The translations under genes were made by a program, and so were the position numbers. DNA of 64,000 nt from Ruegeria pomeroyi (GTDB lineage Bacteria; Pseudomonadota; Alphaproteobacteria; Rhodobacterales; Rhodobacteraceae): contig NZ_JAGQAG010000001.1 in assembly GCF_021405525.1 (NCBI RefSeq), positions 62,001 to 126,000 on the forward strand, given 5' to 3'. The first letter of the stretch is position 1. The number at the start of each line of letters is the position of its first letter. The notes beneath the pieces were generated by a model. The model was not told where the DNA came from and did no database searches. It was given only the letters and a program-made list of their open reading frames with translations. Positions 54,628 through 62,899 of this stretch are shown here, piece by piece.

Positions 54628-55385
54628 TGAGCAAACCTCAGTTGACCGTGACCGAAGGGTCCTCGGGCCTCAGAATCGAGAAGCTGCGCAAATCCTATCG
54701 CAAGAAGACCGTGATCCGCGACGTCACGATGACCCTTGGCCGATCCGAGGTGGTGGCGCTGCTTGGACCGAACGGGTCGGGCAAGACGACCACGTTCTAT
54801 TCTGTCGCCGGGCTGGTTTTTCCCGAGGCCGGAAAGGTCATCATTGATGGCCAGAATGTCACCACCCTGCCGATGTATCGCCGCGCGCGGATGGGGATCG
54901 GCTATCTGCCGCAGGAAATGTCGATCTTTCGCGGACTCAGCGTCGAAGACAACATCCTTTCGGTGCTCGATATCACCCAGAAACACGCCCACAAGCGGCG
55001 CGAGCGGCTCGAAGAGTTGCTCTCGGATTTCTCGATCGAACACCTGCGCCGCGCCCCGGCGCTAGCGCTGTCGGGCGGTGAACGCCGCCGGGTTGAGATT
55101 GCCCGCTGCCTGGCCGCCGATCCGAAATACCTGCTGCTTGATGAACCCTTTGCCGGGGTCGACCCGATCAGTGTCGGCGACATCCGGCACCTGGTCTCGG
55201 ACCTCAAGACTCGGGGCATCGGCGTGCTGATCACCGACCACAATGTGCGCGAAACGCTTGAGATCGTCGACCGTGCCTATATCCTGCATGACGGGCAGGT
55301 TCTGATGTCGGGCAGCCCCGAGGAAGTGGTGGAAAACGAGAATGTCCGCCGCGTCTATCTGGGCGAGAACTTCCGCATCTCCTGA
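54627..55385 (+). CDS. lptB: LPS export ABC ATPase LptB
   Basis: A 252-residue ABC ATPase. Walker A is GPNGSGKTT, signature [16 protein letters not shown], Walker [15 protein letters not shown] and the switch His in [11 protein letters not shown]. Powers LPS extraction with LptFG. Coupled to lptA by TGATG overlap. Confidence 0.95.
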   Translation: MSKPQLTVTEGSSGLRIEKLRKSYRKKTVIRDVTMTLGRSEVVALLGPNGSGKTTTFYSVAGLVFPEAGKVIIDGQNVTTLPMYRRARMGIGYLPQEMSIFRGLSVEDNILSVLDITQKHAHKRRERLEELLSDFSIEHLRRAPALALSGGERRRVEIARCLAADPKYLLLDEPFAGVDPISVGDIRHLVSDLKTRGIGVLITDHNVRETLEIVDRAYILHDGQVLMSGSPEEVVENENVRRVYLGENFRIS

Positions 55386-55633
55386 ACCTTCGCAAAGACC
55401 CGCCGACTTGTGGAAATCATGTCGCGCCCGCGCGGTTGCCATTGACAGCGGGCGCGTCTCTTGCCTCAATTGGGCTATGGCAAAGCACCGGATCGAAGCT
55501 GTTTCTGGTCACCCCTTCAGAGAAGGGAACAAACAGCCGCAACCCGGCGCCGCGTCAATTCCCGTCACCCGAAAATAACAGGCAAGCCGCATTTCGCGGC
55601 GTCAATAAGGGTGAAATTTGTGAAGGAGATCAC

Positions 55634-56197
55634 ATGCGTTATCAAATCAGCGGAAAACAGATCGACATTGGTGCGGCGTTGCAAAGCCACGTTCAGACCG
55701 AACTGGGTGAGGTGGTGTCGAAATATGCGCAGCGTCCCACCGACGCTCATGTCGTGTTTTCCCGTTCGGCGCATGAATATGTATGCGAAGCCACCGTTCA
55801 TCTGTCGACCGGCCTGACTGCCCAGGCCAAGGCCCACGCAACCGAGATCTATGCAGCGTTCGATGGCTGTTGCGAGAAGATGGACAAGCAGCTGCGCCGC
55901 TACAAGCGACGACTAAAGGATCACCACAAGGACCGGGCCGAGCCGGTTGAACTCTTCGGAGCCTCGTCCTATATCCTCGCCTCGGAAGAACCGGACGCGC
56001 AAAGCGAGCCCGACTCGCTGCAGCCGATGATCGTCGCCGAAATGGAGACCAAGATTCCATCGCTGTCAGTTGGCGAGGCCGTGATGCAGATGGAACTGGC
56101 TGGTGCCCCGGTGCTGGTGTTTCGGAATGAAAGCAAGGACGGGTTGAACGTCGTGTACCGCCGCGAAGACGGCAACATCGGCTGGATCGATCCGTAA
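55634..56197 (+). CDS. hpf: Ribosome hibernation promoting factor, long form
   Basis: A 187-residue protein. N-terminal S30AE domain (MRYQISGKQIDIGAAL, DKQLRRYKRRLKDH) that binds the 30S decoding site, linker, and a C-terminal domain (about 125-187; VGEAVMQMELAGAPVLVFRNE) that dimerises ribosomes into 100S. GAAGGAGATCAC precedes the ATG. It sits between lptB and ptsN; in enterobacteria rpoN lies between them, but here it does not. The 248-bp gap before it has no gene. Confidence 0.94.
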   Translation: MRYQISGKQIDIGAALQSHVQTELGEVVSKYAQRPTDAHVVFSRSAHEYVCEATVHLSTGLTAQAKAHATEIYAAFDGCCEKMDKQLRRYKRRLKDHHKDRAEPVELFGASSYILASEEPDAQSEPDSLQPMIVAEMETKIPSLSVGEAVMQMELAGAPVLVFRNESKDGLNVVYRREDGNIGWIDP

Positions 56198-56259
56198 TAG
56201 GCAAGACACGAACTGCGCGCGCCCGGCCACCTCGCGGCGCGCGCGAGGAGCAAGACTTT

Positions 56260-56724
56260 ATGGAGCTTTCGAGCATCCTCAAACCAAACGCGGTCCGCGT
56301 TATCGGTGCCGCGTCGAGTAAGAAGAGATTATTTCAGGAAATCACGGACTTGGCCGAGGCGACCCTGAAACTGGACGCCCAAGAAACCCTTGAGGCCCTG
56401 CTCGAGCGTGAAAGTCTGGGACCGACCGGCGTCGGCCATGGCGTGGCGCTGCCGCATGCACGCGTTGCGGGCCTGGATCAGGTGGCGGGCGTGTTTGTCC
56501 TGCTGGAAAAGCCGCTGGATTTCGGCGCTGTCGACCGCCAGCCGGTCGACCTGGCCTTTGCGCTGTTTGCTCCTGAGGACGCCGGTGTCGAGCATCTCAA
56601 GGCGCTGGCGCTGGTCTCGCGCACCCTGCGCGAGCAGGCGGTCTGCACCAAGCTGCGGGCCAACCCGGATCCGACCAAGCTCTATGCCATCCTGACCGAA
56701 TCACACCCGCTTCAAGCGGCGTGA
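56260..56724 (+). CDS. ptsN: PTS IIA-like nitrogen-regulatory protein PtsN
   Basis: A 154-residue EIIA-Ntr. The phosphorylation site is His in GVALPHAR. It takes part in the nitrogen PTS phosphorelay and controls potassium and stress pathways by its phosphorylation state. It follows hpf by 62 bp, and a strong terminator ends the operon. Confidence 0.93.
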   Translation: MELSSILKPNAVRVIGAASSKKRLFQEITDLAEATLKLDAQETLEALLERESLGPTGVGHGVALPHARVAGLDQVAGVFVLLEKPLDFGAVDRQPVDLAFALFAPEDAGVEHLKALALVSRTLREQAVCTKLRANPDPTKLYAILTESHPLQAA

Positions 56725-56744
56725 CAGGCGAGCGCAGAAACGAC

Positions 56745-56767
56745 AAAGGGCCCCGACGGGGCCCTTT
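56745..56767. terminator. Bidirectional terminator between ptsN and CAP lipoprotein gene
   Basis: Perfect inverted repeat AAAGGGCCCC / GGGGCCCTTT with a short central loop; followed by TTTT on the plus strand and, read the other way, by TTTG. Lies between two convergent genes. Confidence 0.8.
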
Positions 56768-56792
56768 TCGGTTGGTGACGTTGCGTCGGGGG

Positions 56793-57305
56793 TCAGGACC
56801 CCATTTCCAGCGCCCACCAGATCTTGCCGTTGTTCTCCTGGAACCAGGCAAAACCCATCATGATCGCCTTGGGGTCCAGGATGACCGACCGCGAACCCGG
56901 CTCCTCCATCCATGCGGCCAGGGTCTCGACCTCGGTCTCGTACGTCTCCGAGATCGCCTCGCCGAGGAAGATGCCGGTGTATCCAGCCCGGCGGGCACGG
57001 TCGATCGGCGATGACCCGTCCGAGCCGAAGTGCCAAGGCCGGTTCTGCACCGACATATCGCGAGCATGGGTGGCTGCGGCGGCGTTCAGCTCGGGGCTGA
57101 GCTGCACGGCACCCAGACCCGAGGCCTGGCGCAGCGCGTTGACCGAATCGAGCATTCTGAACTGCAGTTTCGAGGCATCACCGCGAATCCGGTAGACCTT
57201 GGGCAAAGGTTTGCCGTCCGAGCCAAGCTGCGTCGGCCCGCCGGTATCTGTACAGGCGGCCAGTGCCAGCAAACCGGCAAGGAGAAGAGAAATCAGTCGT
57301 GTCAT
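56793..57305 (-). CDS. CAP-domain (SCP-like) lipoprotein
   Basis: A 170-residue lipoprotein. The lipobox is LALAAC with Cys18 for lipidation. The CAP domain shows LNAAAATHARDMS, HFGSDGSSPIDRARRAGY, GEAISETYET and W(A)LEMGS near the end. Function of bacterial CAP proteins is mostly unknown; they act outside the cytoplasm. Single gene, convergent with ptsN. Confidence 0.87.
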   Translation of the reverse strand: MTRLISLLLAGLLALAACTDTGGPTQLGSDGKPLPKVYRIRGDASKLQFRMLDSVNALRQASGLGAVQLSPELNAAAATHARDMSVQNRPWHFGSDGSSPIDRARRAGYTGIFLGEAISETYETEVETLAAWMEEPGSRSVILDPKAIMMGFAWFQENNGKIWWALEMGS

Positions 57306-57472
57306 GGTCGCACCGCATCCTATTGTCGGCCACTCAGATAGCCTTTGACAGAGGCCGATGCAAACCCTGCCTCCAATGCGGTGCCAGTATCGGCGCAGAT
57401 TGATTTGCGACTGCGTCCCTTAGGCCATATTATGTAGCTCGTCCTGTGAATTTCTGCGTAAAGGTCCTTTTG

Positions 57473-58072
57473 ATGGTCAAGAAACCCACCTCACTTTCGA
57501 CCCGGCGTAGCTTTCTTGTCGGTGCCGCCACTGCGATCGGCACACCTGCGCTGGCCCAATTCACGCCCGAAGACCCCCTGCGCCCCGCGCCCGAGCCTGA
57601 AGCGCCAGTGCGCCGGAATGTTTCCAGCTTTCGTGCGCTTGACTGGCAGCCCTATTTCTCGAACACACGCAACGGCGCCATTCTCGTCGATACGGTTTCG
57701 CGGGCGCTGCATTACTGGTCCGAGGATCAAAGCATCTATCGGCTGTTCCCCTCGTCGGTGCCGCTGACCGATGAACTGACCCGCCGGGGCCGCACCAGCG
57801 TGATTCGCAAGGTCGTCGGTCCAAGCTGGGCCCCAACCCCGTCGATGAAGAAGCGGAACCCGGAATGGCCGGACTACATTCCGCCAGGGCCAGACAATCC
57901 GTTGGGCACCCATGCGCTCTATCTCAGCTGGAAGTATTACCGCATCCACGGCACCCATGATACGCGCAAGATCGGCCGCAGATCATCCAACGGCTGCATC
58001 GGGCTTTACAACGAGCATATCGCCCAGCTGTTCGATCTGGCCAAAGTTGGCACTCAGGTGTTGCTAATTTGA
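57473..58072 (+). CDS. L,D-transpeptidase (YkuD domain), Tat-exported
   Basis: A 199-residue protein. Tat-like signal (STRRSFLVGAATAIGTPALA), then a YkuD catalytic domain with HGTHDTRKIGRRSSNGCIGLYN: the His and the catalytic Cys are in place. It forms 3-3 cross-links or attaches proteins to peptidoglycan. ATG at 57473 has AAAGG 9 nt upstream; a GTG at 57446 would only add residues before the signal peptide. Confidence 0.9.
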   Translation: MVKKPTSLSTRRSFLVGAATAIGTPALAQFTPEDPLRPAPEPEAPVRRNVSSFRALDWQPYFSNTRNGAILVDTVSRALHYWSEDQSIYRLFPSSVPLTDELTRRGRTSVIRKVVGPSWAPTPSMKKRNPEWPDYIPPGPDNPLGTHALYLSWKYYRIHGTHDTRKIGRRSSNGCIGLYNEHIAQLFDLAKVGTQVLLI

Positions 58073-58167
58073 CGACATTTCGGCGGGCAAAGCAGCTTGT
58101 CGCGCAACAACCGTTTGCATTCCAACCGCATAGCTGATTAGAAAAAGCTCACGAGGTAAGTCTTGGG

Positions 58168-58197
58168 TGCGCGGTTCAAAAATTGATGAATCGCGCA
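58168..58197 (+). promoter_or_regulatory. Hairpin in the leader of the 61-residue gene
   Basis: TGCGCGGTTC (58168-58177) pairs with GAATCGCGCA (58188-58197) around a 10-nt A/T-rich loop, one G-T wobble. It ends 6 nt before the GGAGG of the RBS, so it may affect mRNA stability or translation. Confidence 0.4.
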
Positions 58198-58213
58198 AAT
58201 TCTGGAGGTTAAC

Positions 58214-58399
58214 ATGAAGAAACTCGTTCTCGCCGCTGCTCTGTCCGCTGCCGCATCGACCGCTTTTGCCGGCAACCTGGCCGAGCCGGTTGTCGAAGCA
58301 CCGGTCATCGTCGAAGAGACCCAGAGCTCGTCGAGCGGCATCCTGCTGCCCCTGATCCTGCTGGTTCTGGTCGGCGCCGCTGTTGCAGCCAACAACTAA
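58214..58399 (+). CDS. Small exported membrane protein (61 residues)
   Basis: Signal peptide MKKLVLAAALSAAASTAFA, then a short acidic segment (VVEAPVIVEETQ), SSSSG, and a C-terminal hydrophobic helix (ILLPLILLVLVGAAVAA). The mature protein would be about 42 residues with one membrane segment. RBS TGGAGG. The strong RBS and terminator suggest high expression. Family not named. Confidence 0.8.
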   Translation: MKKLVLAAALSAAASTAFAGNLAEPVVEAPVIVEETQSSSSGILLPLILLVLVGAAVAANN

Positions 58400-58425
58400 T
58401 AGATTGGCCTAGCGCCAGTTGTAAG

Positions 58426-58453
58426 AAAGGCGGTGGTCTCCACCGCCTTTTTT
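58426..58453 (+). terminator. Rho-independent terminator after the 61-residue gene
   Basis: 11-bp perfect stem AAAGGCGGTGG / CCACCGCCTTT with loop TCT, followed by TTT. Lies 27 bp after the stop and 44 bp from the convergent hemH stop. Confidence 0.88.
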
Positions 58454-58496
58454 ATTGCCTGCCCAACATGTTGCCCCGCAGGGCAAAGCTTGGCTG

Positions 58497-59546
58497 TCAG
58501 TCCAACCACCCGCCCAGATTGCTTTCCACCACCTTGGCCAGCGCCGCGATATGGGCATCCTCGTCGTTGAGACAAGGGATATAGGTAAAGCTCTCGCCGC
58601 CCGCGTGCTCAAAGCTCTCGCGAATCTCCTCGTTGATCTCTTCCAGTGTCTCGATGCAATCGGAAGAAAAGGCCGGCGCGACCACGGCGATGTTGCGCTT
58701 ACCCTGCCGCGCCAGTTCTGCCACGTGGTCGACCGTATAGGGTTTCAGCCATTCCTCGGGGCCGAATCGCGACTGAAAGGTCGAGATAACCTCGCTCTTG
58801 TCCCAGCCCAGGCGCTCGCGCAGCAGCCGCGTGGTTTTTACACACTGGCAATGATACGGGTCGCCCTGCATCAGATAGCGCTCGGGCATGCCGTGATACG
58901 AGCAGACCAGAACGTCGGGCCGACTGTCCATCGCCGCATAGGCGCGCTCGATCGATTGTGCCAGCGCGTCGATATAGATCGGTTCGTCGAAATAGGCCGG
59001 CACGGTGCGCGCGGCGGGTTGCCAGGCCTCGTCCATCAGCGCGCGAAAGAACTGGTCGTTGGCCGTCGCGGTCGTGGCCCCGGCATATTGCGGATAGAGC
59101 GGAAAGAACAGGATACGGTCGCAGCCCTCGGCCACCATCTGGCGCACCTTGGACTTGGTCGAGGGATTGCCGTAGCGCATGCAGAAATCCACCAGAACCC
59201 GGTCGCCATAGCGCTCGGCCAGCGCCGCGCGCAGCTTGGCGGTCTGGTCCTTGGTGATCGTCATCAGCGGGCTTTCGCCCTTGTCGTGATTCCAGATGGA
59301 TTTATAGGCCGCGCCCGAACTGAACGGCCGCTTGGTCAGGATGATCCCCTGCAGGATCGGCTGCCATTTCCAGGCCGGATAATCGATCACCCGCTTGTCC
59401 GAGAGAAACTCGTTCAGATAGCGGCGCATCGGCCAATAGGAATAGTCGTCGGGCGTGCCGAGATTGGCCAGCAACACGCCAAAGCGGCCCATTTTCACCT
59501 TGGGGTGGTCAGCGGGCGCATGGGCGGGGCGGGTGGCGTCGAACAT
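58497..59546 (-). CDS. hemH: Ferrochelatase
   Basis: A 349-residue enzyme that inserts iron into protoporphyrin IX. LLANLGTPDDYSYWPMRRYLNEFLSD at the start, FFPLYPQYAGATTAT, the active-site region VCSYHGMPERY with the catalytic His, and APAFSSDCIETLEEI with its Glu. Length and motifs match the alphaproteobacterial type. Single gene. Confidence 0.95.
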   Translation of the reverse strand: MFDATRPAHAPADHPKVKMGRFGVLLANLGTPDDYSYWPMRRYLNEFLSDKRVIDYPAWKWQPILQGIILTKRPFSSGAAYKSIWNHDKGESPLMTITKDQTAKLRAALAERYGDRVLVDFCMRYGNPSTKSKVRQMVAEGCDRILFFPLYPQYAGATTATANDQFFRALMDEAWQPAARTVPAYFDEPIYIDALAQSIERAYAAMDSRPDVLVCSYHGMPERYLMQGDPYHCQCVKTTRLLRERLGWDKSEVISTFQSRFGPEEWLKPYTVDHVAELARQGKRNIAVVAPAFSSDCIETLEEINEEIRESFEHAGGESFTYIPCLNDEDAHIAALAKVVESNLGGWLD

Positions 59547-59603
59547 ATCTGGCTTCCTGAATTTCTACGGGTTTGCACTGAGATAACGGGAAATCCCCTG
59601 CCG

Positions 59604-60437
59604 TCAATCGGGCAAGGTCGTTTCCGATGTACCCAGAGCAGCCGCCAGCCGGGCGCTGGCCGATCCCGGACGCAGCGGTTTGGGCTGGCTTTCATCCGGC
59701 GCCCAACCTGTCAGACAGATCAGCTCGAACGTGGCGGGCAGGCGGTTTTCGGACGTGGCGAAATGGGCAGCATATATGTCCTCTGCCCGTGTGAACACTG
59801 CACGCCGGGTCGGGTGACGCAGACGCGCGGACAGGGCATTGGCCTCTCCCATCTCGCGCAGATCGCGCATCAGATGGGGCAGGTCGCGGTATTCGGCAGT
59901 GAGCGTCAAGCTATCCGCAACCGGCAGCGCCAGCCCGGCCCGCTGGAGCAGCGCGCCCAGATCGCGAATCTCGGCCATCGGCGCCACCCGCGGACTGATA
60001 CCACCGGTGACCAGGGATTCAGCCTCGGCAAGCGATGCGCGCAGTTGATGCAGGGTCTGGCCGCCAAAGCAGACCGCCAGCAACAGCCCGTCGGGGCGCA
60101 ACGCGCGCCGACACTGAATCAGTTGCCCAACCGGGTCATTGGCCCAGTGCAGTGCCATCGCATGTACCACCAGATCGCAGCTTTGCGGGGCCAGGTCGAG
60201 TATCTCGCCCTCTGCCACGATCCGGGCCGTCGGAAAGTGCTCGGCCCAAAGCGCCGGCGCCGGGGTGACAACCGCCATATCCGTAAAGGACCTGTTAACC
60301 AAAGACAGGCGATCCTGAACCTCGTCCAGCGCGGCGTGGTGCAGGAAAAGCGCCGTGTCCCGCATGCGGGCACGGCGCGCGGCCAATGCGGCGCGATCGA
60401 CCAGCGCGGGGGGCAGTGAGGAACCGGGTGTCGTCAT
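59604..60437 (-). CDS. SAM-dependent methyltransferase-like protein (BioC/NDUFAF5-like)
   Basis: A 277-residue class I methyltransferase fold. The start FDRAALAARRARM-type helix, SCDLVVHAMALHWANDPVGQL (the BioC/NDUFAF5 motif) and ALRPDGLLLAVCFGG. The typical glycine-rich SAM motif is poorly visible (near MAVVTPAP), as in NDUFAF5, which hydroxylates an arginine of complex I. The role here is not certain. Divergent from comF, 16 bp apart. Confidence 0.78.
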   Translation of the reverse strand: MTTPGSSLPPALVDRAALAARRARMRDTALFLHHAALDEVQDRLSLVNRSFTDMAVVTPAPALWAEHFPTARIVAEGEILDLAPQSCDLVVHAMALHWANDPVGQLIQCRRALRPDGLLLAVCFGGQTLHQLRASLAEAESLVTGGISPRVAPMAEIRDLGALLQRAGLALPVADSLTLTAEYRDLPHLMRDLREMGEANALSARLRHPTRRAVFTRAEDIYAAHFATSENRLPATFELICLTGWAPDESQPKPLRPGSASARLAAALGTSETTLPD

Positions 60438-60453
60438 GAGGCGCAGTTAACCC

Positions 60454-61182
60454 ATGTGGCAACAGATTCAAACCGCGATCGAAACGGTCTATCCGCCGCG
60501 CTGCCTGGGTTGCGGCGATCTGGTAACATCCGATTTCGGCCTGTGCGGCAAATGCTGGCGCGACACGCCCTTTATCGACGGCACCGTCTGCGACAGTTGC
60601 GGCGCTCCCCTGCCCGGCGCCCGTGACGGACACCGGATCGAATGTGACGACTGCATGACCCACCCCCGCCCCTGGTCGGATGGGCGCGCGGCGCTTCTCT
60701 ATACCGGGCGGGCACGGCGTATGGTGCTGGCACTGAAACATGGCGACCGGCCCGAACTGGCCCGACCCGGCGGCCTGTGGATGGCCCGCTCGGCAGCGCC
60801 CCTGCTACGCCCCAACATGCTGATCGCGCCGGTCCCACTGCACTGGTCGCGCTTGCTGCGCCGCCGCTATAACCAGTCCGCCCTGCTGGCGCAGAGCGTC
60901 GGGCGCCAGACCGGCCTGCCGGTCTGTCCCGACCTGCTGGTTCGCGAGCGCGCCACACCGATGCTTGAAGGGATGAGCACCACCCAGAGGGCCGAAACTC
61001 TTGCAAACGCTATCTCGGTCCATCCGCGACGGCGCCAAGGGCTGACGGCGCGCAAGCTGTTGTTGATCGACGATGTTATGACCTCGGGAGCCACTTTGTC
61101 GGCAGCGACACGGGCCTGCCTCGACGCGGGCGCCGATCAAGTTTTCGTTTTGGTACTGGCGCGGGTCACCCGCGAGGCATAG
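60454..61182 (+). CDS. ComF-family phosphoribosyltransferase-like protein
   Basis: A 242-residue protein. The N terminus has zinc-ribbon type CXXC pairs (CLGCGD, CGKC, CDSCGAPL, CDDC) and the C terminus a PRTase fold with LLIDDVMTSGATLSAA (PRPP loop). In naturally competent bacteria ComF is needed for DNA uptake; in roseobacters its role is not defined, and no other com gene is in this window. Confidence 0.88.
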   Translation: MWQQIQTAIETVYPPRCLGCGDLVTSDFGLCGKCWRDTPFIDGTVCDSCGAPLPGARDGHRIECDDCMTHPRPWSDGRAALLYTGRARRMVLALKHGDRPELARPGGLWMARSAAPLLRPNMLIAPVPLHWSRLLRRRYNQSALLAQSVGRQTGLPVCPDLLVRERATPMLEGMSTTQRAETLANAISVHPRRRQGLTARKLLLIDDVMTSGATLSAATRACLDAGADQVFVLVLARVTREA

Positions 61183-61272
61183 CTGCGCAATCACCAGACC
61201 CGCGCCTGTCAAAAACCGGTCTCCACTTTCGCCGGAAATGATCTAGATTGGCGCGAAACGAAGGATACCCGG

Positions 61273-61533
61273 ATGAAACCCGTCGAAATCTATACCTCGC
61301 CGCTTTGCGGTTACTGCCACGCGGCCAAAAGGCTGCTGGATCAGAAAGGCATTGCCTTTACCGAAATCAACGTGCTGACCAACCCCAAGCGCAAACCCGA
61401 GATGATCCAGCGCGCGGGCGGGCGCCGTACGGTGCCGCAAATCTTTATCGGCGGTCAGCATGTGGGTGGCTGCGACGATCTCTATGCGCTGGAACAGGAC
61501 GGCAAGCTCGATCCGCTGCTGGCCTCCGGATGA
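61273..61533 (+). CDS. grxC: Glutaredoxin 3 (dithiol)
   Basis: An 86-residue thioredoxin-fold protein. Active site CGYC in SPLCGYCHAAK (commonly CPYC), TVPQIFIGG with the cis-Pro and GGCDDLYAL, all glutaredoxin 3 features. It reduces disulfides with glutathione. Its stop overlaps the nitrilase start (ATGA). Confidence 0.92.
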   Translation: MKPVEIYTSPLCGYCHAAKRLLDQKGIAFTEINVLTNPKRKPEMIQRAGGRRTVPQIFIGGQHVGGCDDLYALEQDGKLDPLLASG

Positions 61534-62360
61534 AAACCGCGCTGCTGCAACTCACCTCGTCGGACGACCCGGCGGCCAATCTGGACATGGTTCGGGGCAT
61601 GGTCGCCGAGGCCGCCGCGCGGGGCGCCCGCTGGGTGCTGACACCAGAGGTGACCAATTGCGTCTCGAACAGCACCACACGCCAGCGCGAGGTGTTGCAG
61701 CACGAAGAGGACGACATCACCCTGGCCGGGCTCAGGGAACAGGCGGCCGAGCTGGGAATCTGGCTGCTGATCGGCTCGCTCGGGCTCAAGACACACGATG
61801 CCGACGGGCGGTTTGCCAACCGGTCATTCATGATCGGGCCGGATGGTGGGATCGTGGCCCGCTATGACAAGATCCACATGTTCGACGTGCAGGTGACCGA
61901 GACCGAGACCTTTCGCGAATCGGCCAATTACCGACCCGGTGATCGGGCCGTGCTGGCCCCGACCGAATTCGGCACCGTGGGGATGACGATCTGTTATGAT
62001 CTGCGGTTTCCGCATCTGCACGCGGCGCTGGCACAAGCGGGGGCGACCGTCCTGACCGTTCCGGCAGCCTTTTCGCCGGTGACCGGTGCCGCGCATTGGG
62101 AATCGCTCCTCAGGGCGCGCGCGATCGAGACGGGCTGCTGGGTATTGGCCCCGGCACAGACCGGCACCCACCCAAACAGCCGCGGCAAACCGCGCCGCAC
62201 TCACGGTCACAGCCTGGTCGTTGCGCCCTGGGGAGAGGTGCGGATCGACGCAGGCAGCGAACCGGGGATTCACATCTTCGATCTGGATGATACATCTGTT
62301 ACAGAGGCGCGACGCAGAGTCCCAAGTTTGACTCACAAACGCGCCTTCGATGGACCCTGA
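61530..62360 (+). CDS. Carbon-nitrogen hydrolase (Nit1/deaminated-glutathione-amidase-like)
   Basis: A 276-residue nitrilase-superfamily amidase with the catalytic triad Glu (LTPEVTN), Lys (YDKIHMFDV) and Cys (TICYDLRFP). KIHMFDVQV and CYDLRFP are close to the Nit1/YbeM group, which hydrolyses deaminated glutathione. Cotranscription and coupling with glutaredoxin (ATGA overlap) support that reading but do not prove it. Confidence 0.87.
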   Translation: MKTALLQLTSSDDPAANLDMVRGMVAEAAARGARWVLTPEVTNCVSNSTTRQREVLQHEEDDITLAGLREQAAELGIWLLIGSLGLKTHDADGRFANRSFMIGPDGGIVARYDKIHMFDVQVTETETFRESANYRPGDRAVLAPTEFGTVGMTICYDLRFPHLHAALAQAGATVLTVPAAFSPVTGAAHWESLLRARAIETGCWVLAPAQTGTHPNSRGKPRRTHGHSLVVAPWGEVRIDAGSEPGIHIFDLDDTSVTEARRRVPSLTHKRAFDGP

Positions 62361-62372
62361 CCCTGTGGCGAG

Positions 62373-62813
62373 ATGGCTGACGAAATCCACACCCTGGCGG
62401 TATCGCTGTTCAGCGAAATCCTGACAGCAGATCAGCTGTTGCGCAACCGGCTCAGCCGGGTGCTTCCCAAAGGTATGGAAATCTCGCATTTTTCGGTCCT
62501 GAACCATCTGGTCTTTGTCGGAGATGAGCGCACCCCGGCACAGCTGGCCAGCACGTTTCACGTGACCAGGGGGGCGATGACCAATACGCTCGCCAAGCTG
62601 GAATGGGCCGGGTATATCCATATCCGCCCGGACTGGGACGATGCCCGGCGCAAGATGGTGGCGATCAGCCCGGCGGGACGGCAGGCGCGCGATCAGGCAA
62701 TCTCGATGATTGCGCCATTGATCGACCAAGTGGTGGGCGAACTGGGTACCGAGCGCGTTCGGCTGGCCCTGCCGGTGCTGCGGGATCTGCGGATCAAACT
62801 GGAAAACAACTGA
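62373..62813 (+). CDS. MarR-family transcriptional regulator
   Basis: A 146-residue winged-helix regulator. HTH region ERTPAQLASTFHVTRGAMTNTLAKLEWAGYIHI in outline, wing DARRKMVAISPAGRQ. Ligand and target unknown. It follows the nitrilase gene by 12 bp, so it may be cotranscribed. Its stop is followed at once by the hairpin element at 62826. Confidence 0.87.
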   Translation: MADEIHTLAVSLFSEILTADQLLRNRLSRVLPKGMEISHFSVLNHLVFVGDERTPAQLASTFHVTRGAMTNTLAKLEWAGYIHIRPDWDDARRKMVAISPAGRQARDQAISMIAPLIDQVVGELGTERVRLALPVLRDLRIKLENN

Positions 62814-62825
62814 ACCGGAACCAAA

Positions 62826-62895
62826 CCGGAAATCAAAGATTTCCGGCCAGGAAAATTCTCAATTTTCCTGGCCGTTTTCCGTATCGGAAAACGGC
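62826..62895. repeat. Triple-hairpin element C, between MarR gene and ubiG
   Basis: Hairpin 1: CCGGAAATC / GATTTCCGG, loop AAA (62826-62846). Hairpin 2: GGCCAGGAAAATT / AATTTTCCTGGCC, loop CTC (62845-62873, 13 bp perfect). Hairpin 3: GCCGTTTTCC / GGAAAACGGC, loop GTATC (62871-62895). The hairpins abut, so each pair competes at the border. It lies between convergent stops. Confidence 0.78.
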
Positions 62896-62899
62896 GCGC

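Noticed and set aside
55442-55470. Sigma-70 promoter (TTGACA at 55442) before hpf
   Set aside because: The -35 element is good but no convincing -10 hexamer lies at 16-18 bp.
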